The notes beneath the pieces are model-generated. The model was not told the origin of the DNA, searched no databases, and worked only from the letters and a program-made list of their open reading frames with translations. A DNA stretch of 18,999 nt from Candidatus Thiodiazotropha taylori (GTDB lineage Bacteria; Pseudomonadota; Gammaproteobacteria; Chromatiales; Chromatiaceae), in the NCBI GenBank assembly GCA_019100305.1, contig JAHRHW010000031.1, positions 1-18,999 of the forward strand, in the 5' to 3' direction. Below, in pieces: positions 15,191-18,999 of the stretch (positions are counted from its first letter, which is position 1; each line of letters opens with the position of its first letter). The position numbers and the translations under genes were made by a program.

Positions 15191-15946
15191 TTAAAGCCGC
15201 GCACTGTAGGATATCTGGTAGCTGCCATCCGGTTTGCGTTTGCTGATTGCATTCAGGGCACTGCCAAGTTGGGGGTCAGAATCTGCCCCCGGCTTGATCT
15301 GGCCATTCACCTGGAAGTTTCCGTCCGGTGTCAGACTGAGTTCCCCATCCACGGCAGTAGCGCCTCCCAAGTCTTTGATTTTTGCCCGGACTGCTCCTGC
15401 ATCATCCGTTTCAAGATCAGCCTGAAGGTCGCCAACCTTGAGTGCGAATGGGCTTTTCAGAGCTGAGCCCAGCCACTGCACCACTCCTTCGGCATGGATG
15501 ATCTGATTGTCTGACAGAGTGATCTGTTCGAGGTTCAGGTTGACGTTACCATCAACACCGATTTGTGCCATATCGATCAATTGGGGAATGATCGCAGCCT
15601 GAATCACGCCACTGATATCCTCGATTTGGATCTCTTTGCCAAATCCTTTCGCAACATCCGCTTGCAGTTCCTGGCCCGCATGATTCACTTGAATATCAAA
15701 GCCGAGGCGACCGAACAGCAGTTGACTCGGAGAGAAGCGCCATTTGAGCTTGTCGAGGGGGACACCATTTACAGTCAACGCCTCCATCTTGCCACGCCAA
15801 AGACTCCCTTTGATGGTGCCGTAGGTGAAAGGCATCTTCTTACTGTTGCCTGCGGTCCAGCCCAGAACATGCTCTGCCGGCAGGCTGATCACCAGGATCA
15901 ACAGATAGGCCCCGAGACCGATCAGCAGGTAACTCCACCACTTCAT
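15191..15946 (-). CDS. gspN: Type II secretion system protein GspN
   Basis: This bitopic inner-membrane protein has 251 residues and belongs to the T2SSN family. A single N-terminal hydrophobic anchor (YLLIGLGAYLLILVISLPA, about 5-23) is followed by a periplasmic beta-rich domain with the family pattern GTIKGSLWRGKMEALTVNGVPLDKLKWRFSPSQLLFGRLGF. Its exact task is poorly understood and many systems lack it. In Xanthomonas the protein named XpsN, placed between xpsM and xpsD, behaves like GspC; the location here is the same, but I cannot tell whether the function is. The ATG at 15946 is 6 nt after the gspM stop and has AAGG close upstream. A 196-nt gap to gspD follows. Confidence 0.85.
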   Translation of the reverse strand: MKWWSYLLIGLGAYLLILVISLPAEHVLGWTAGNSKKMPFTYGTIKGSLWRGKMEALTVNGVPLDKLKWRFSPSQLLFGRLGFDIQVNHAGQELQADVAKGFGKEIQIEDISGVIQAAIIPQLIDMAQIGVDGNVNLNLEQITLSDNQIIHAEGVVQWLGSALKSPFALKVGDLQADLETDDAGAVRAKIKDLGGATAVDGELSLTPDGNFQVNGQIKPGADSDPQLGSALNAISKRKPDGSYQISYSARL

Positions 15947-15952
15947 TACCTT

Positions 15953-16438
15953 CTATCCTCCGCGCTGCAGGACAACCCGGGCATTGATCAGCCCCGGAGC
16001 ATCCTGTCGATCAATATTCAGTGATTCGATATTCAGTGCATACTCCTGGGTCATCTGACCCAGCCATCGAATCAGGGTGTCAAAAGCGGCTTGTTCGACC
16101 CACAGCTGAACCGAATCGTCACCCTGGGGCTTGATGCGCTTGATCTGCTGCCTCAATTGGACCCGTTTGGCGGTCCTGTCGACCAGAGTCAGCAGTGCTT
16201 CGTTGCTGGCTGCGCCTTTAGCGGGTTGGTTGCTGCGCATGTTTTTCACCAGATCCGCGTTGTCTTTCATCCATTGCAGAGTCGATTCCTGGCTCTTAAC
16301 CAGTAAGGCTTTCTGCTCAAGGCTCTGCTGGAAGGGGCGCCATACGATCAGGTAGATCAGCAACAGCAGCACAGCCGTGCCACCAACGATCATAGCCAGA
16401 TGTTCTTGCGGGGTTTTACTCAGCCACCACTGCTTCAT
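15953..16438 (-). CDS. gspM: Type II secretion system protein GspM
   Basis: This bitopic inner-membrane platform protein of 161 residues partners GspL. It has a short cytoplasmic N-terminus (MKQWWLSKTPQEHLA), one membrane helix at about 15-33 (MIVGGTAVLLLLIYLIVW) followed by RPF, then a helical stretch and a small periplasmic ferredoxin-like domain (about 80-161, ending NIESLNIDRQDAPGLINARVVLQ). The length is typical. Its ATG shares one base with the gspL stop (TGATG), and GGAGGATCC lies just upstream, so translation is probably coupled to gspL, fitting a 1:1 L-M complex. Confidence 0.92.
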   Translation of the reverse strand: MKQWWLSKTPQEHLAMIVGGTAVLLLLIYLIVWRPFQQSLEQKALLVKSQESTLQWMKDNADLVKNMRSNQPAKGAASNEALLTLVDRTAKRVQLRQQIKRIKPQGDDSVQLWVEQAAFDTLIRWLGQMTQEYALNIESLNIDRQDAPGLINARVVLQRGG

Positions 16439-17664
16439 CAGGATCCTCCGGTGATTCTCAGATGGGAGGTGACTTTGTTATCCGCCGCGTTGGCAGAGCG
16501 GATTTCAACAGTCAGACGTTTACTCTCGATGGTCTTCTTCAGTGTCTCGAGGGCTTGCAACTCCTTGATGGTCAGCTGCAGATTGAGTTGGCCATCGCGA
16601 AAGCTGATGTTTTCCAGGGTCGTGTTCGGGCTGTTTTTGATGACGCTTGCCGAGGGTACGAAGAGGCTGGCAAACTGGGCGAAACTGCCCGATTGACCCC
16701 GTTGCAGGGATTTCAAGCGTTGCTCCATCTGTGCTCTGGGATCGACGATTCGCTTCACCTCCGGAAAGGCCTGCTGAAAAGTCTCCCTGATCTGAGCATG
16801 CAGTAACTTGCTCTGGCGGTCATATTGATTGTATTCCTGAATCGAGGCACCAATCGAGAGACCGATGAATATCAGTGCCAAAACGGCGGCAGGCAGCCAG
16901 CGCCGCCACTGCAGCGTGGTCTTGTCGACCTTCTGATACTCCCCCTGCAGAAGATTCAATAGCTGCTTCTCATGCAGGTTATCTGCCAGCAGACTGGTCA
17001 AATCACCCGGCTGTTCCAGCTCCCTGGTGATGATCTCGCAATCGGGTGCAATCGTCTCCAGATCGAGTTCTGCATGGCTCCCCTTAAGCCGGTAGAGGAT
17101 CAATTTATGCGGAGCCGATTCAGCTGCCTGCTGCAGTACCAGTTTTAAGAACTCACCACCATTCACGCCATCGACGCTGTATCCCAGGTTGGACTGGGTG
17201 CGAATCTGTAACTGATGGTCACTCTGGTAGAGACACCAGGCATTGTTCTCCATCGGAAGCCCGAGCAAATCCGGATAGAGGCCGAGTGGCTCGATACCGG
17301 CAGACTCCAATCTCTCAAGCCACTGGTCAAGCCGACTTCTGGCAATCACGGCAACCGGTGTGATGTTATCGCTATCCATGTTGCCGGCGGCAAAATGGAG
17401 GTCATCGATATCCTCGGTAAGCTCGTTCTCCAAGGAGAACGGTATCGCTTGCAGCAGACGTTGGCGGTTGCGGGTTGGGATGTTGACGGAGGTGAGCAGG
17501 ATTTCGGATGCAGGTGCCAGCACCAGGGTGCGTCGGCCTTTCGTCTGTTGGGCTGCCTGCTCCAGGGTACCACTTCCCGGTTCACTGCTAGTGGCGCCCC
17601 GGATCGACCAGGAGACCCGATCACAGGATGCATCATGGCACTGCAGAATAAGCTGCTCGGCCAT
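16438..17664 (-). CDS. gspL: Type II secretion system protein GspL
   Basis: This platform protein recruits the ATPase GspE to the membrane. From ATG 17664 it has 408 residues. The cytoplasmic actin-like domain spans about 1-240 (TLVLAPASEILLTSVNIP, AIPFSLENELTEDIDDLHFA) and ends with the conserved NLLQGEYQ (237-244). One membrane helix lies at about 257-275. A coiled segment and a periplasmic ferredoxin-like domain with SGSFAQFASLF and ISFRDGQLNLQL follow. A TTG one codon upstream is an alternative start. The ATG overlaps the gspK stop by one base (TGATG), the same junction type as gspL-gspM, so K-L-M are probably translated in a coupled way. Confidence 0.93.
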   Translation of the reverse strand: MAEQLILQCHDASCDRVSWSIRGATSSEPGSGTLEQAAQQTKGRRTLVLAPASEILLTSVNIPTRNRQRLLQAIPFSLENELTEDIDDLHFAAGNMDSDNITPVAVIARSRLDQWLERLESAGIEPLGLYPDLLGLPMENNAWCLYQSDHQLQIRTQSNLGYSVDGVNGGEFLKLVLQQAAESAPHKLILYRLKGSHAELDLETIAPDCEIITRELEQPGDLTSLLADNLHEKQLLNLLQGEYQKVDKTTLQWRRWLPAAVLALIFIGLSIGASIQEYNQYDRQSKLLHAQIRETFQQAFPEVKRIVDPRAQMEQRLKSLQRGQSGSFAQFASLFVPSASVIKNSPNTTLENISFRDGQLNLQLTIKELQALETLKKTIESKRLTVEIRSANAADNKVTSHLRITGGS

Positions 17665-18650
17665 CAATAGACCCCGGTGGTTCGGGATATGACAACCACA
17701 TCCTCACTGCCTTGGTATAGGCGGCTGACCAATCTTTGGCTGATATTTTCCATGCGTACAACCGTCTCCAGTTGAAAAAATTGACTGTCTACAGAGATCA
17801 ATGGCTCTATCTCTTCAGATTTTACTTTATTTTCATCCAAAAGTTCTCTAAGTCTTTCGATAAAGGATGCCGTCTCTTTGAACGGGTTCTCTTCTCGCTC
17901 GCTGATCAGTTGCTCTGCATGCCCATCCGAGAGCTCGTTGAGAAGGCTTTTTAGCACAATCTGGTCTGCTGTGTTGACATTGATCGGGGTTTTAACCGGC
18001 AGAGCAACCACATATGGTGCCAGTTTGTCGTAACTCTCCTGATCGATGTCCTTGATCAGTCTTAACTCTGTGTGGCTGGCCATATAGCCATTGGCCGTGC
18101 GGTAGGCCGGCTCCTGTCCCAGGTATTCAATGTCTTCAGCGCCATCCGGAAAGGAGGTCCTGATGTCGCCATCGAGCCAGTCCTGGGTTGCCTGGGCGAT
18201 CGACTCTGGCAGTTCGAGCGCTGCAAGCATACGTTGAAATATGGCCAGCTGGACCGCGGCGTCCTGTTTGGCCGGCTGTTCCGCATCTGCGTCCAGATAG
18301 AGATTGTTCAGGTTGAATCGACCTTGCAGGTCAGTGGTAACGGCCTGTACCTCGCCTCCTTCCACCGGGGTAGGGGGGAGTTCGATCGCCCAATTCTCAT
18401 CGAGTGAGTCGTACTTCTTGGACTCATCGTCGAGCAGGTCCCTGATCAGCATACCTCTGGACCAGGCTTCACTGCCCAGGGTGTAGTAGTAGGATTGGTC
18501 TGCCGCCTGGATATTACCGGTTCGACGAATATTGAGTTGCAGGTTGTGGGTCATTGCAACGGCAGCGATCGATGCCATGGCGACAATCACAATGGCGGTG
18601 ATCAGTGCAATTCCTTGTTGTTGCGATGGATGCTTACTGAGTGTCGCCAT
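17664..18650 (-). CDS. gspK: Type II secretion system minor pseudopilin GspK
   Basis: This is the minor pseudopilin that caps the pseudopilus tip with GspI and GspJ. From ATG 18650 it has 328 residues with a short prepilin leader ending QQQG before IALITAIVIVAMASIAAVAM; prepilin peptidase should cut after that Gly. As is usual for GspK, position +5 is not Glu. The large periplasmic domain has FNLNNLYLDADAEQ, the acidic loop DWLDGDIRTSFPDGAEDIEYLGQEPAYRTANGYM (the calcium-site region in GspK structures) and the helix-hairpin-helix-like INVNTADQIVLKSLL. The frame opens at 18680, but that start adds ten basic residues before Met11 and overlaps gspJ further. The chosen start overlaps gspJ by 17 nt. 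Confidence 0.92.
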   Translation of the reverse strand: MATLSKHPSQQQGIALITAIVIVAMASIAAVAMTHNLQLNIRRTGNIQAADQSYYYTLGSEAWSRGMLIRDLLDDESKKYDSLDENWAIELPPTPVEGGEVQAVTTDLQGRFNLNNLYLDADAEQPAKQDAAVQLAIFQRMLAALELPESIAQATQDWLDGDIRTSFPDGAEDIEYLGQEPAYRTANGYMASHTELRLIKDIDQESYDKLAPYVVALPVKTPINVNTADQIVLKSLLNELSDGHAEQLISEREENPFKETASFIERLRELLDENKVKSEEIEPLISVDSQFFQLETVVRMENISQRLVSRLYQGSEDVVVISRTTGVY

Positions 18651-18999
18651 TACTGTTTTGTCCCTGCGCCTGTTGTTCATCCGGTATCGGTCTCACCAGT
18701 GCAAACAGGCGTCTGATATTACCCCAATCCTTGAGTTCCATCTTGACTTCCACCGCCGTGGGAAGACCGGGTTTCTCTCCTGACTCGAAATCGAACCTTT
18801 CAGGTGGCCACTGACTCTGTTTTTTCATCTCCTTGTCATAATAGATCAGCTCAAGCTCCTTAATATTATCGATCAGTTCGTAGCGGTGGGGTTCACTATC
18901 CTGGGCTCTGTCCAGAATTCTCCAGGTCAGGCGGTAGAGGGTCTCCTCTTCCAGCTGGTAACCCACCCGCTGCAGATTACTGCGCGGCAGCTTCATCGG
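18634..18999 (-). CDS. gspJ: Type II secretion system minor pseudopilin GspJ (partial, 5' end outside window)
   Basis: Only the last 121 codons are in the window; the start lies beyond 18999, so the prepilin leader is not visible. The visible part matches the GspJ C-terminus closely: LPRSNLQRVGYQLEEETLYRLTWRILDRAQDSEP, then LELIYYDKEMKKQSQWPPE, then LPTAVEVKMELKDWGNIRRLFALV. GspJ forms the pseudopilus tip with GspI and GspK in the periplasm and inner membrane. It is the most upstream gene seen of the - strand operon; gspG, gspH and gspI would be expected just past the edge. Its stop overlaps the gspK start by 17 nt. Confidence 0.92.
   Translation of the reverse strand, partial: PMKLPRSNLQRVGYQLEEETLYRLTWRILDRAQDSEPHRYELIDNIKELELIYYDKEMKKQSQWPPERFDFESGEKPGLPTAVEVKMELKDWGNIRRLFALVRPIPDEQQAQGQNSNGDTQ

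Overview
The window looks like a contiguous chromosomal segment of a free-living-type gammaproteobacterium of moderate GC. The reasons are the uvrC-pgsA pair next to a Gly-Cys-Leu tRNA trio (a neighbourhood also found in Escherichia coli), an IscR with the canonical Cys/His ligands, PrmB, HemN and a general-secretion (type II) cluster. The sequence alone does not give a genus. No phage, transposase, CRISPR array or integrase is visible.

Layout, left to right. (1) 1-2658: a structured leader, then uvrC and pgsA, 18 nt apart on the + strand. (2) 2659-3269: a spacer with a nested inverted repeat, then a small secreted Hsp20/alpha-crystallin-type protein. (3) 3436-3841: three tRNA genes on the - strand (Gly-GCC, Cys-GCA, Leu-UAA). 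There is a good sigma70 promoter in front of tRNA-Gly and a terminator-like hairpin between tRNA-Gly and tRNA-Cys. (4) 3852-4948: a broken HD-GYP gene. It has lost its 5' end beside the tRNA promoter and is split by a one-base frameshift. (5) 5102-6858: a FemAB-like/COG3146 acetyltransferase-fold protein, then iscR with tandem IscR-like sites in front and a very strong hairpin behind, and no isc genes after it. (6) 7085-9770: prmB, a small unrecognised acidic protein and hemN, all +. (7) 9834-18999: a long - strand type II secretion cluster. In transcription order it reads gspJ (cut by the window end), gspK, gspL, gspM, gspN, a 196-nt gap, gspD, gspE, gspF and a small Sel1-repeat lipoprotein.

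How the genes work together. The secretion cluster supplies minor pseudopilins (J, K), the inner-membrane platform (L, M, F, N), the ATPase (E) and the outer-membrane secretin (D). Its last gene encodes an outer-membrane-type lipoprotein that could assist the secretin. The major pseudopilin, gspG/H/I and any gspC are not in the window and may lie beyond its right edge. uvrC and pgsA are housekeeping genes (excision repair, phosphatidylglycerol synthesis). prmB methylates ribosomal protein L3, and hemN makes protoporphyrinogen precursors without oxygen.

The most informative oddities are three. The tRNA trio lies in the opposite orientation to uvrC-pgsA and abuts a truncated HD-GYP gene, which looks like a rearrangement scar. 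The secretion operon has a permuted gene order and ends in a Sel1 lipoprotein. iscR stands alone. I found no convincing wholly new system; the Sel1 lipoprotein and the secreted Hsp20-like protein are the best candidates for undescribed function.
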